Under the pieces are notes generated by a model. That model saw only the letters and a list, made by a program, of their open reading frames with translations, ran no database searches and had not been told where the DNA came from. 64,000 nt of DNA from Sinorhizobium kostiense. Lineage in GTDB: Bacteria > Pseudomonadota > Alphaproteobacteria > Rhizobiales > Rhizobiaceae. Shown piece by piece: positions 8,843 through 19,398 of this stretch. Each line of letters starts with the position of its first letter. Within the stretch, counting starts at the first letter, position 1. The translations under genes were made by a program, and so were the position numbers. Where the stretch lies: the NCBI RefSeq assembly GCF_017874595.1, contig NZ_JAGILA010000005.1, forward strand, positions 186,001 to 250,000, in the 5' to 3' direction.

Positions 8843-8899
8843 AACCGCGCCCAAAAGCGTTGAATGACTATAGTCTAACCCCTCGTCGCCTCGGGCAAC

Positions 8900-10339
8900 T
8901 CAGACCCCGGTGACCCCATCCGAGCCAATATAGGCGATGCGCAGCATGTTCGTGGCGCCCGGCGTTCCGAGCGGCACGCCGGCGGAGATGATGATACGGT
9001 CTCCCGGTTGGGCGAAACCCTCGCTGACGGCAATGCGACAGGCCCGGTTGACCATGTCGTCGAGATTGGTCGCATCTTCCGTCACGACGCAGTGCAGCCC
9101 CCAGACGACCGAGAGGCGCCGTGCCGTCTCGACGATCGGTGAAAGGGCGATGACCGGCACCTGCGGCCGCTCGCGCGCCGCCCGCAAACCGGTGGCGCCG
9201 GACGAGGTGTAGCAGACGATCGCCGACAGATTGAGCGTCTCGGCAATCTGGTGGGCGGCGAGCGAAATAGCGTCCGCGCCGGTCGCCTCCGGCGGCGTGC
9301 GCTGGGCATAGATGATGCCAGAATAGTGCGGATCGCGCTCGACGCTGCTGGCGATCGAGGCCATGGTGGCGACCGCCTCGACCGGATATTCGCCGGATGC
9401 GGATTCGGCCGAAAGCATCACCGCGTCGGCACCCTCGAATACCGCGGTCGCGACGTCGGATACTTCTGCACGCGTCGGCACCGGCGACGAGATCATCGAT
9501 TCCAGCATCTGCGTAGCGACGACCACGGGCTTGCCGGCACGCCGGCAGGCCCGTGTCAATTGCTTCTGCAGGCCGGGAACGGATTCGAGCGGCATCTCGA
9601 CGCCGAGATCGCCGCGCGCCACCATAAGCGCATCGGAGAGTTCGATGATCTCATCGATGCGCTCTATCGCCTGCGGCTTTTCGATCTTCGACATCAAGCC
9701 GACGCGGCCGCGGGCGATCTTGCGTACCTCGGCAAGATCTTCAGGGCGCTGGATGAAGGAAAGCGCCACCCAGTCGACCTCGCCCGTCGCGAGCACCGCG
9801 TCGAGATCGGTACGGTCTTTGTCCGTCAGGGCCCCGACGCCGAGCAGCGTATCCGGCAGGCTGACGCCCTTGCGATCCGAAATCCTCGTGCCGGAAACCA
9901 CCGTGGTCACGATGCTTTTGCCGTTGGTTTTTTCGGCGCGCAGGTGCAGCTTGCCATCGTCGATCAGCAAGCGATCGCCGGGCCTGACGGCTTCGAGGAT
10001 TTCCGGATGTGGAAGGAAGACACGTGTCGCGTCGCCGGGAATGTCGCGGTTGTCGAGCGTGAAGGTCTGGCCGATCTTGAGATCGACCTTGCCTTCGGCA
10101 AATTTCCCAACGCGCAGCTTTGGCCCCTGCAGGTCGGCCAGGATGCCGATGGGACGGCCGCAACGCGCCTCGACGCTGCGAATTCGCCCGATCAGGGTTC
10201 GCATGAGTTCGTGGCTTGCATGGCTCATGTTGATACGGAAGAGATCGGCCCCCGACTCGTGCAGTTTCTGGATCATCTGCTCCTCGGCCGAGGCCGGTCC
10301 GAGAGTGGCGAGAATCTTGACTTTTCTGTTCCGTCTCAT
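8900..10339 (-). CDS. pyk: Pyruvate kinase
   Basis: A 479-residue protein with pyruvate kinase motifs in order: RRNRKVKILATLGPAS at the N-terminus, FRINMSHAS, GPKLRVGKF, the catalytic-site block GLMSKIEKPQAIERIDEII, then DALMVARGDLGVEMPLE and ATQMLESMI, and a C-terminal allosteric-type domain. It makes pyruvate and ATP from phosphoenolpyruvate and ADP in the last step of glycolysis. The ATG at 10339 overlaps the stop of the upstream DUF1036 gene (TGATG), so translation is probably coupled. Confidence 0.95.
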   Translation of the reverse strand: MRRNRKVKILATLGPASAEEQMIQKLHESGADLFRINMSHASHELMRTLIGRIRSVEARCGRPIGILADLQGPKLRVGKFAEGKVDLKIGQTFTLDNRDIPGDATRVFLPHPEILEAVRPGDRLLIDDGKLHLRAEKTNGKSIVTTVVSGTRISDRKGVSLPDTLLGVGALTDKDRTDLDAVLATGEVDWVALSFIQRPEDLAEVRKIARGRVGLMSKIEKPQAIERIDEIIELSDALMVARGDLGVEMPLESVPGLQKQLTRACRRAGKPVVVATQMLESMISSPVPTRAEVSDVATAVFEGADAVMLSAESASGEYPVEAVATMASIASSVERDPHYSGIIYAQRTPPEATGADAISLAAHQIAETLNLSAIVCYTSSGATGLRAARERPQVPVIALSPIVETARRLSVVWGLHCVVTEDATNLDDMVNRACRIAVSEGFAQPGDRIIISAGVPLGTPGATNMLRIAYIGSDGVTGV

Positions 10340-10815
10340 CAATTCTGGCTTTCCTGCGTGCCGGGCGTATCGGAAAGCTGAACCATCCAGCTCCCCTGCC
10401 GTCCCGTGTCATATTCCTTGAATCCCATGCGCTGGAAGCCGCGCGCGTAGCAGTCCTCAACGCCGACGATCTTGAACTCGTTCTCGGCGACGCACATGTT
10501 GATGTCGCCGGTCCAGCGACCACCCCGGGCCGCATCTTCCGCATAGAGATAATAGTAGCGCGACTGGAGTTCGCCCTCGATCAGCGTGGCGCAAGTCGTT
10601 GCCGGCACTTGCCACCAGCCCTCCGTAATCCAGCCTTCCTTGGCCCGATAGCCGATCGCCACGCCCACAAGAGTCTGCGTTCCGTTGCAGACGCGAAAAT
10701 CGGCGCGAGCGTCGCCGGCAAAGAGAACCGCGCCTGAAATCGCCAGGAAAGACAGGGCGATAGCCCCCAACCTCTTCGACCACGGCTTCACTTTTGGAGA
10801 AGGATATCTAGACAC
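10339..10815 (-). CDS. Exported DUF1036 protein
   Basis: A 158-residue protein. A basic N-terminus is followed by LGAIALSFLAISGAVLFAGDARA, a signal peptide or anchor. The mature part, DFRVCNGTQTLVGVAIGYR through TEGWWQVPATTCATLIEGEL and YYYLYAEDAARGGRW, matches the DUF1036 family, which has a few conserved cysteines and tryptophans and no established function. It is immediately upstream of pyk with a one-base overlap of stop and start. The link to a glycolytic enzyme is probably only operonic. Confidence 0.85.
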   Translation of the reverse strand: MSRYPSPKVKPWSKRLGAIALSFLAISGAVLFAGDARADFRVCNGTQTLVGVAIGYRAKEGWITEGWWQVPATTCATLIEGELQSRYYYLYAEDAARGGRWTGDINMCVAENEFKIVGVEDCYARGFQRMGFKEYDTGRQGSWMVQLSDTPGTQESQN

Positions 10816-11008
10816 GGCTTCCTGCGGAACTCCGTTTTGATTTTGCGTGGGACTTTCTTGCGACGACCAGCCTTGAAAGTCAACGCAACTCTAATCGGTT
10901 ATATTCGCCATTCCTGTGACAGATGGGGCGCTGCCCGCGCCTTTTTCTTGCGGAGGGCGACTTTGCGTGCGATCAGGTTGCAACGTCAGAAACCGAAGCT
11001 GGAACTGA

Positions 11009-11824
11009 ATGCGGCATTACTCCCCTTACGAACTCATCAAGGGCAATTCGGCGCAAGGTCTCGTGCTTCTTGCCGACCACGCGATGAACCGGCTCCCGTT
11101 GGAATACGGCCGCCTCGGCCTGCCGGAAAGCGTTTTCGAAAGACACATCGCCTACGACATCGGCATCGAACCGCTCACCCGGCGGTTGTCGGCAGCGCTC
11201 GATGCGCCCGCGGTCCTCGGCTGTTTCTCGCGCCTGTTGATCGATCCCAACCGCGGTGAAGACGACCCGACGCTGATCATGAAGATCTCGGATGGCGCTG
11301 TCGTGCCCGGAAATCATCCGATCAGCGACGAGGAGTGGCAGAATCGGCTGAACCGCTTTCACCGCCCCTACCATCAGGCCGTTTCTCAGACGATCGCAGA
11401 GGTCGCCGCGGCAAGCGGAAAGGCGCCGCTCGTAATCTCGCTGCACTCTTTCACGCCCACCTGGAAGGGCTACCAGCGCCCATGGCACACGGCAGTGCTC
11501 TGGGACAATGACCCGCGCGCCGTCTTTCCGCTGGTCGAACGGCTGAAATCCGCCGGCGACATTGTGGTCGGCAACAATGAGCCCTATGACGGAGCGCTGC
11601 GCGGCGATACCATGTACCGTCACTGCATGATGGCGGGCATTCCGCATGCGCTCATAGAGGTGCGGCAGGACCTGATCGCCGATGACGCAGGTGTTACCAC
11701 CTGGGCCGAACGCTTGGGCCCGATCCTCGCCGAGCTCAACGCCATGCCGGAACTCCATGCCTATGAGCGCCACCCCTCGCGCACGGGCGCCTATGACGGG
11801 GACGAAGAGGAGAAACTGTCATGA
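11009..11824 (+). CDS. N-formylglutamate amidohydrolase family protein
   Basis: A 271-residue protein with LVLLADHAMNRLP near the start, IDPNRGEDDPTLI, PLVISLHSFTPTWKG and IVVGNNEPYDG. These are the metal-binding and substrate motifs of the N-formylglutamate amidohydrolase (HutG-like) family, zinc enzymes that release formate from N-formylglutamate. No histidine-degradation genes are nearby, so the substrate is open. It overlaps the next gene (DUF1244) by four bases. A second, more distant member is at 45983-46864. Confidence 0.88.
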   Translation: MRHYSPYELIKGNSAQGLVLLADHAMNRLPLEYGRLGLPESVFERHIAYDIGIEPLTRRLSAALDAPAVLGCFSRLLIDPNRGEDDPTLIMKISDGAVVPGNHPISDEEWQNRLNRFHRPYHQAVSQTIAEVAAASGKAPLVISLHSFTPTWKGYQRPWHTAVLWDNDPRAVFPLVERLKSAGDIVVGNNEPYDGALRGDTMYRHCMMAGIPHALIEVRQDLIADDAGVTTWAERLGPILAELNAMPELHAYERHPSRTGAYDGDEEEKLS

Positions 11825-12126
11825 CCGAACTCAGCGAGGACCAGCGCACCGCCCTCGAGGCCGCCGCGTTCCGCCGGTTGGTTGCGCATCTGCGCACGCG
11901 CAGTGACGTCCAGAACATCGATCTGATGAACCTCGCCGGCTTCTGCCGCAATTGCCTGTCGAACTGGTATCGCGAAGCGGCCGAGACTTCGGGCATTAGG
12001 ATGAGCAAGGAAGAATCGCGCGAGATCGTCTACGGCATGCCCTATGACGAATGGCAGGCACGCCATCAAAGAGATGCATCCGACGAGCAGAAGGCGGCCT
12101 TCGAGCGCAATCGACCCAAGGAATAG
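11821..12126 (+). CDS. DUF1244 family protein
   Basis: A 101-residue soluble protein containing the conserved block LMNLAGFCRNCLSNWYREAAE and the tail VYGMPYDEWQARHQ, both characteristic of the DUF1244 family found across proteobacteria. The CRNC pair suggests metal or redox chemistry but this is inference. The ATG overlaps the end of the amidohydrolase gene, so the two are translationally coupled. Confidence 0.88.
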   Translation: MTELSEDQRTALEAAAFRRLVAHLRTRSDVQNIDLMNLAGFCRNCLSNWYREAAETSGIRMSKEESREIVYGMPYDEWQARHQRDASDEQKAAFERNRPKE

Positions 12127-12246
12127 CCTGGCGGCAAACCGGGGTTTCCGAGGAAATACCGCCGCCTGTTGCGCAATGGGCCTTGACCTTGGCTGCTGTT
12201 CGCGGCACGTGACGGCACCCGGAAAACAATTCCCCAAGGAGATACC

Positions 12247-12513
12247 ATGTCGGATGCCCAAGGCTTCGCACGCGATCAGCTTCGCGCTTTCATCGAGCGG
12301 ATCGAACGGCTGGAAGAAGAGAAGAAGACCATCGCGGACGACATCAAGGACGTCTACGGCGAGGCGAAGGCAATGGGCTTCGACACGAAGATCCTTCGCA
12401 AGGTCATTTCGATCCGCAAGCAGGACCACGACGAGCGCATGGAGCAGGAGGCGATCCTCGACACCTATCTGCAGGCGCTCGGCATGGTCCCAGCTGCCGA
12501 AGACGCCGCATAA
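12247..12513 (+). CDS. DUF2312 (UPF0335) family protein
   Basis: An 88-residue helical protein: [20 protein letters not shown], then [36 protein letters not shown]. This matches the UPF0335/DUF2312 family of small alphaproteobacterial proteins that resemble GapR-type nucleoid-associated factors. The GapR comparison is established for Caulobacter family members, but I infer it here. CAAGGAGATACC before the ATG is a good ribosome-binding site. A strong terminator follows 26 bases after the stop. Confidence 0.9.
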   Translation: MSDAQGFARDQLRAFIERIERLEEEKKTIADDIKDVYGEAKAMGFDTKILRKVISIRKQDHDERMEQEAILDTYLQALGMVPAAEDAA

Positions 12514-12539
12514 GACGAAAGCACATCGAAGCCCATAAC

Positions 12540-12565
12540 AAAGCCCGCGTGATGCGGGCTTTTTT
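12540..12565 (+). terminator. Intrinsic terminator after DUF2312 gene
   Basis: AAAGCCCGC and GCGGGCTTT form a perfect 9-bp stem around a 5-base loop, and the stem runs into TTTTTT. It closes the 11009-12513 gene group. Confidence 0.88.
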
Positions 12566-12583
12566 GGGCTCTTCGAACGCGGC

Positions 12584-14395
12584 TCAGTTGAACCGCTTCA
12601 CTTCCATGAAATTGACGGCAGTGCCGCTGAAGCGGGCGGTATCAACCGTCTGTGAACCGGCCGAAAAGCCCGCGGCATAGACGGTAGTCGGCGCGGCCCT
12701 GAGCTTGCTGCTGACGAAGCGAGGGGCCTTGACCGGCTTCGAGAGCGTAGCCACCCGGCCCGTCGAGAGCGCCCATTCGGAAATTATCTTCTGCGTAAGC
12801 TTCGGCTCGGTGCGGACGGGGGACCGGCTCTGAGCTTCTGCGTCGTGCTTCTTCGGCCGCGCCCCCTTCGACGGCGCATCCGCCTGGGTGTCGAAGGCGC
12901 TGTCGAAGATCGACGCGCGGCTGTTGCTTTCGCTTTGCGGCGCGTAGGCCGCCAAGCGGATCGGAGGTGCAGCGGCCGGCTCTTCGACAGCGGGCGCCGC
13001 CAGCGCCACTTGAGTGCTCGCCCGCTCCTGCGACGGCGCAGCGAACGAGGCGACCACCGGGTGGTCCGTCAAAGCGGGGGTCACGATCTTGGCGCCGGCA
13101 ACGGCGGCAAGAGCCGCTTCGCCCGCAGGGCGTATGCCGGGAACAGGCACGAAGCCCAGTTCCGAAATCCCGGTGTCCGCGGAAGCCATAAGCGTCTCGT
13201 TGGCAACGATCTCGTTCAGGTCACGCCGCTCGGGCATCTGGGGAACAGGCACTTTAAGAGTGCTGAGATCCGTGAATTCCGAAGGAATGGTCGCCGTCTG
13301 CGGCATGGCTGCCGCCAGGGCCTCCTGGGCACTGTTTTGTTGCTGCGCCACGAGCGCGACCGCTACGCCGCTGTCAGACGGTGCCTCCTTGAAGGCCGGG
13401 CGTACGGCCGGGACCGGAGCATTGAAATCCTGCTGGTCTTCGGTGGCCGATGCGGTCGCGGAACCCGCGACGCCCGGCAGAGCCTCCTGGTCTTCCGATG
13501 CGGCAGTACGGGTCGTCGCGGCTCCGCCAGCGGGCCCCGCAGCGATTGCCGTCGGTTCCTCATCCTCGTCCCCGCCCCCGAAGAGCATGGCGAAGAGGTT
13601 GCGACGCTTGCCGTCCACATCGCCCGGCCCCTTGGCACCGCCGCCGGCCACCTCGATTGCCGACGCGCCGACGCGCCGCTTGTAATCGGCAACGGCCTGC
13701 TCATAGCCCGGAAGCGGGCGGCCGTCGGCCGGAATGTGCATGGTCTTTCCGTCGGGGAAGAGCCGCGCGAGTTCGTTGCGCGTCATGCGTGGCCAGGCGC
13801 GCACGCCGCCGACGTCCATATGCACGAAGGGCGAGCCGGACGTCGGATAATAGCCGACGCCGCCGACCTGGAACTTCATGCCGATCTCTCTCAACGTCTT
13901 CAGCCTGACGTCCGGCAGGTAGAAGTCCATCGCCTTGCCGAGCATGTGCTGGCTCTTCTTGGCGACGCCCTTCGAGCGCGACCGCAGCATGCTGTTGGTT
14001 GCCGGGGAGCGATAGGCCGAGACGACGTGGATGTAATCCCGCGAACCGCTCTTCTGGTAGACTTCCCAAACGAGGTCGAGAAGGCGCGCATCCATCTTGG
14101 TCGGCTCGTTGCGCCGCCAGTCACGCAGGAACCGGTTGATCTGAGCCAAGCCCTTCGGATCATAGCGGCCATTGCGCTTGAAGGTGATCTGCGCCCTTTC
14201 TCCGGTGTGGATATAATAGAGCTTCAAGGTGCGAGTCTGGCCGGCAGCCTCCACAGGAGGTGCCATGCCGGGCGTGACCAGAGAGCATGCCAGGGCGATG
14301 GAGGTGAGAACCCGCGGAACCTTTCGGACGACCGCCGAGCAGAGTCTGCGCGCGAGGGAACCGACTGGTTCCTCCAAACCGAACAAATATGGCAT
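12584..14395 (-). CDS. DUF882 (M15-like peptidase) protein with long C-terminal extension
   Basis: A 603-residue protein. After an N-terminal hydrophobic segment (VPRVLTSIALACSLVTPG, about 27-43) residues 55-230 match DUF882, a relative of the D-Ala-D-Ala carboxypeptidase M15 fold: probable metal ligands are H150 (SQHMLGKAMD), D157 and H192 (FVHMDVG). Such proteins are expected to cut peptidoglycan peptides in the periplasm. The rest, about 370 residues, is Ala/Pro/Thr-rich and of low complexity without recognised domain. Terminators of convergent genes meet at its 3' end. Upstream are several short inverted repeats at 14430-14475. Confidence 0.85.
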   Translation of the reverse strand: MPYLFGLEEPVGSLARRLCSAVVRKVPRVLTSIALACSLVTPGMAPPVEAAGQTRTLKLYYIHTGERAQITFKRNGRYDPKGLAQINRFLRDWRRNEPTKMDARLLDLVWEVYQKSGSRDYIHVVSAYRSPATNSMLRSRSKGVAKKSQHMLGKAMDFYLPDVRLKTLREIGMKFQVGGVGYYPTSGSPFVHMDVGGVRAWPRMTRNELARLFPDGKTMHIPADGRPLPGYEQAVADYKRRVGASAIEVAGGGAKGPGDVDGKRRNLFAMLFGGGDEDEEPTAIAAGPAGGAATTRTAASEDQEALPGVAGSATASATEDQQDFNAPVPAVRPAFKEAPSDSGVAVALVAQQQNSAQEALAAAMPQTATIPSEFTDLSTLKVPVPQMPERRDLNEIVANETLMASADTGISELGFVPVPGIRPAGEAALAAVAGAKIVTPALTDHPVVASFAAPSQERASTQVALAAPAVEEPAAAPPIRLAAYAPQSESNSRASIFDSAFDTQADAPSKGARPKKHDAEAQSRSPVRTEPKLTQKIISEWALSTGRVATLSKPVKAPRFVSSKLRAAPTTVYAAGFSAGSQTVDTARFSGTAVNFMEVKRFN

Positions 14396-14429
14396 TCAAT
14401 CCCCGTCCGACGGACAACCGTGCTTTGTT

Positions 14430-14475
14430 GTGTCACATGACTGTCAATTAAGGTGACAGCATGGCATATATGCCA
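14430..14475 (-). promoter_or_regulatory. Inverted-repeat cluster in the DUF882 upstream region
   Basis: Three elements lie 35-80 bases before the DUF882 start: direct repeat GTGTCAC-N4-CTGTCAA (14430-14447), inverted repeat CTGTCA-N7-TGACAG (14441-14459), and the perfect palindrome TGGCATATATGCCA (14462-14475). They could be operators or RNA hairpins in the leader. The GTGTCAC/CTGTCAA repeat resembles a Pho box but faces away from the gene. Confidence 0.4.
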
Positions 14476-14574
14476 CAGTGATCACCGCTCCTTATAATAT
14501 AGTGAACGGTTTACTAACAAGCTCTAAACGGGTAGTGGCTAGTTGGCACGGCAACGGGTTGTGAATAGCTCGTA

Positions 14575-16116
<1,542 letters not shown>

Positions 16117-16314
16117 GAAAGCCTCCTGCTCTGGACATGCGGGTACTCTTGGCCAACTTCATGTGCCAATTCATGCCATCATTCGTGCCACAGAGGGCTG
16201 AACATCATGTTTTGAGAAACGCTTGCATTTTATCCATTGCCGGCGATAGCAATGGGCCCCATATCGCTTGCCAGCAGCCCGTGCGGCCGGAAGACCCAAA
16301 CGAGAGAAACGCCG

Positions 16315-18186
16315 ATGAACTTCGCCTCCCCCCTTGTCGCCGGCTTCGGCCGCTCCGCAGCGCACCCCGACCCAGGACAGGCAGGGGGCGCGGCGGCAGG
16401 GCTCGGCGAGCTTCCCGCCTGGCGACTCGAGGATCTCTATACCGCCGCGGACTCCGAAACGTTCCGCGCGGACATGGCGAAGGCAGAGGCAGATGCGCTC
16501 GCCTTCGAGGCGAAGTGGAAGGGCAGGCTTGCGCAAGCCGCCGCGGAGAAAACCGGCGGTGACGGCATCGGTGCGGCGGTCAGGGAATTCGAGGCGCTCG
16601 AGGAACTGATGGGCCGCATCGCCTCCTTTGCCGGGCTCACCTATTTTTCCGATACGTCGAACCCGGCCAATGGCAAGCTCTATGGCGACGTGCAATCGAA
16701 GCTGACCGACATCTCGGCGCATCTCCTGTTCTTTTCGCTGGAGCTCAATCGCATCGAGGACGCGGTGATCGATGCGGCGCTTGAAGCCGACGGCCTGGCT
16801 TCCCATTACAAGCCCTGGATCCTCGACCTGCGCAAGGATAAGCCCTATCAGCTCGAAGATAGGCTGGAGCAGCTCTTCCTCGAAAAGTCGATGACCGGCG
16901 CCAACGCATTCAATCGGCTGTTCGACGAAACAATCGCCTCGCTCACCTTCTCGGTCGATGGCGAAGCCCTGCCTCTCGAAGTGACGCTGAACCTCCTGCA
17001 GGATCCATCTTCCGAGAAACGCAAGAAGGCGGCCCTGGCACTTGCCGAGACGTTCAAGGCGAACATCCGCACCTTCACCCTCATCACCAACACGCTTGCC
17101 AAGGACAAGGAAATCTCCGACCGCTGGCGCGGCTTCAAGGACATCGCCGATAGCCGGCATCTCGCCAACCGGGTCGAGCGGGAAGTGGTGGACGCGCTGG
17201 CCGCGGCGGTGAAGGCAGCCCATCCTCGGCTTTCCCACCGCTACTATGCCATGAAGGCCAAGTGGCTCGGCATGGAAGAGATGGAATTCTGGGATCGCAA
17301 CGCCCCCCTGCCCGAAACCCCGAATGCGCTTATTCCATGGGATGCTGCCAAGGACGCGGTGCTCTCGGCCTATCACGGCTTCGCCCCGGAAATGGCGGCG
17401 ATTGCAAGGCGCTTCTTCGACGAGCGTTGGATCGATGCGCCCGTCCGGCCCGGCAAGGCTCCCGGCGCATTCGCCCATCCGACGGTTCCTTCGGTGCACC
17501 CTTACGTGCTCGTCAACTATATGGGCAAGCCCCGCGACGTCATGACGCTTGCCCACGAACTCGGGCATGGCGTCCACCAGGTATTGGCCGGCGCACAAGG
17601 GGCGCTCATGGCTTCAACGCCGCTGACGCTTGCTGAAACGGCCTCTGTCTTTGGCGAGATGCTGACCTTCCGTGCGCTCCTCGAGCGGACCACGGACAGG
17701 CGCGAGCGCAAGGCGATGCTGGCGCAGAAGGTGGAGGACATGATCAATACGGCCGTGCGCCAAATCGCCTTCTACGAATTCGAGCGCAAGGTCCATACCG
17801 CCCGAAAGGAAGGCGAGCTGACCGCGGATGATCTTGGCGCGATGTGGCTCTCCGTCCAAGCCGAAAGCCTCGGGCCGGCTATCCGGCTCTCCGAGGGGTA
17901 CGAGAGCTACTGGGCCTATATCCCCCACTTCATCCACTCGCCCTTCTATGTCTATGCCTATGCCTTCGGCGACTGCCTGGTGAATTCGCTCTATGCCGTC
18001 TATCAGAATGCCGAGAGCGGCTTCCAGGAGAAATATTTCGAGATGCTGAAGGCCGGAGGGACCAAGCATCATTCCGAGCTCCTCGCACCCTTCGGGCTCA
18101 ATGCCGCCGATCCGTCGTTCTGGGCACAGGGCCTGTCGATGGTTGAGGGGCTGATCGACGAGCTGGAGGCGCTTGATAGAGCGTGA
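16315..18186 (+). CDS. pepF: Oligoendopeptidase F (M3 family)
   Basis: A 623-residue zinc metallopeptidase. The active-site helix HELGHGVHQ is at 414-422, preceded by VHPYVLVNYMGKPRDVMTLA and followed by the downstream glutamate in LAETASVFGEM. Family motifs GEAL-PLEV and FYVYAYAFG are also present. PepF degrades short cytoplasmic peptides, typically 7-17 residues. I start at the ATG in front of MNFASPLVAGFG; the frame extends upstream with no family match. The folate genes follow 54 bases later on the same strand. Confidence 0.93.
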   Translation: MNFASPLVAGFGRSAAHPDPGQAGGAAAGLGELPAWRLEDLYTAADSETFRADMAKAEADALAFEAKWKGRLAQAAAEKTGGDGIGAAVREFEALEELMGRIASFAGLTYFSDTSNPANGKLYGDVQSKLTDISAHLLFFSLELNRIEDAVIDAALEADGLASHYKPWILDLRKDKPYQLEDRLEQLFLEKSMTGANAFNRLFDETIASLTFSVDGEALPLEVTLNLLQDPSSEKRKKAALALAETFKANIRTFTLITNTLAKDKEISDRWRGFKDIADSRHLANRVEREVVDALAAAVKAAHPRLSHRYYAMKAKWLGMEEMEFWDRNAPLPETPNALIPWDAAKDAVLSAYHGFAPEMAAIARRFFDERWIDAPVRPGKAPGAFAHPTVPSVHPYVLVNYMGKPRDVMTLAHELGHGVHQVLAGAQGALMASTPLTLAETASVFGEMLTFRALLERTTDRRERKAMLAQKVEDMINTAVRQIAFYEFERKVHTARKEGELTADDLGAMWLSVQAESLGPAIRLSEGYESYWAYIPHFIHSPFYVYAYAFGDCLVNSLYAVYQNAESGFQEKYFEMLKAGGTKHHSELLAPFGLNAADPSFWAQGLSMVEGLIDELEALDRA

Positions 18187-18240
18187 GCCCGCCGCAGCGC
18201 CCGCGCTGCGGAGCTTCGGGACGACTGACAGCGACGACAG

Positions 18241-19398
18241 ATGATCGAACACGCGCCATTCATCCTCTTCCGGGACGACAGCGAGAACCGGACGACGGTT
18301 TTCGCCGAACCGTTGCGCGTGATCACGGCGCGCACGCGGTCGGAGTTCCGGCGTGGCCTTGCCGAACTCGAAACCGCGCATCGCGCCGGCAAATGGCTGG
18401 CGGGCTACATGGCCTATGAAGCGGGGCACCTTTTCGAACAGAAGCTCGCGCCGTTTGCCGAGGAGAATCGCGAGACGCCGCTCATGTCCTTCGGCGTTTT
18501 CGATGCACCGGCGGAAGATCACCCGCTCGCCGTGCCGCAGCGGCGAATCGAGAACGAGCCGTTCCTCGCCGAACCGCGCGCCGGCTGGGATTTCCCCGCC
18601 TATCGGCAACGGTTCGAGCGGCTCCACCAGCACCTGCGCCAGGGCGACTGCTATCAGGCGAACCTGACGATGCCGATTTTCGCGCGCTGGTCCGGCGACC
18701 CGCTCGCCGCCTTCTGGTCGCTGATCGAGCGCCAGCCGGTGAAGTACGGCGCGCTGGTGGCGCTCGACGGGCCGGTCCTCCTGTCGCGCTCGCCGGAACT
18801 TTTCTTCCGCGTCGATGCGGACGGCTGGATCGAGACGCATCCGATGAAGGGAACAGCGCCGCGCGGGGCGAACGCCGAGGAGGATGCGGCAATTGTCCGG
18901 GCGATGCGCGACGACGAGAAGACCCAGGCCGAAAACCGGATGATCGTCGACCTCCTGCGCAACGACATCTCGCGGATCACCGAGGTCGGCTCGCTCGACG
19001 TCCCGAAGCTCTTCGAGATCGAGACCTACCCGACGGTCCACCAGATGGTGAGTCACGTCAGGGCGAAGCTTTTGCCCGATATCCGCATCGGCGACATCTT
19101 CGCGGCTCTCTTCCCCTGCGGTTCGGTTACCGGCGCGCCGAAAATGCGGGCGATGGAGATCCTGCACGAGCTGGAAAGCGGCCCGCGCGATGCCTATTGC
19201 GGCGCGATCGGCCTCATCGCCCCAAACGGCGTCATGCGCTTCAACGTGGCGATCCGCACCATCTCGCTCTTTTCAGACGGCCGGGCGATCTTCAATGTCG
19301 GCGGCGGCATCGTCTTCGATTCCAAAGCCGAGGACGAATATGACGAATGCCTGCTGAAGGCCCGCTTCGCCGTCGGCGGTGCCGAGATAGCGCGATGA
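18241..19398 (+). CDS. pabB: Aminodeoxychorismate synthase component I
   Basis: A 385-residue chorismate-binding enzyme, shorter than anthranilate synthase as expected for PabB. Motifs: GDCYQANLT, SPELFF, HPMKGTAPRG (PIKGT-like loop that carries the PabB lysine), RNDISRI, VHQMVSHV and FPCGSVTGAPKMRAMEIL. It makes 4-amino-4-deoxychorismate from chorismate, the first step to p-aminobenzoate and folate. The stop overlaps the start of the lyase-like gene, so the two are an operon. Confidence 0.92.
   Translation: MIEHAPFILFRDDSENRTTVFAEPLRVITARTRSEFRRGLAELETAHRAGKWLAGYMAYEAGHLFEQKLAPFAEENRETPLMSFGVFDAPAEDHPLAVPQRRIENEPFLAEPRAGWDFPAYRQRFERLHQHLRQGDCYQANLTMPIFARWSGDPLAAFWSLIERQPVKYGALVALDGPVLLSRSPELFFRVDADGWIETHPMKGTAPRGANAEEDAAIVRAMRDDEKTQAENRMIVDLLRNDISRITEVGSLDVPKLFEIETYPTVHQMVSHVRAKLLPDIRIGDIFAALFPCGSVTGAPKMRAMEILHELESGPRDAYCGAIGLIAPNGVMRFNVAIRTISLFSDGRAIFNVGGGIVFDSKAEDEYDECLLKARFAVGGAEIAR

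Noticed and set aside
6342..8843. Very long minus-strand open frame across purEK and rpmJ
   Set aside because: Antisense shadow of GC-rich coding sequence; no domain and the plus-strand genes are certain.
14521..14574. TGGCACGG...GGGTTG sequence downstream of the TacA-like gene resembling sigma-54 promoter
   Set aside because: Spacing is wrong and no plus-strand gene follows.
16163..16190. Two TGGCAC motifs (minus strand) upstream of the TacA-like gene, resembling sigma-54 -24 elements
   Set aside because: The -12 partner TTGC is missing or at the wrong spacing in both cases.
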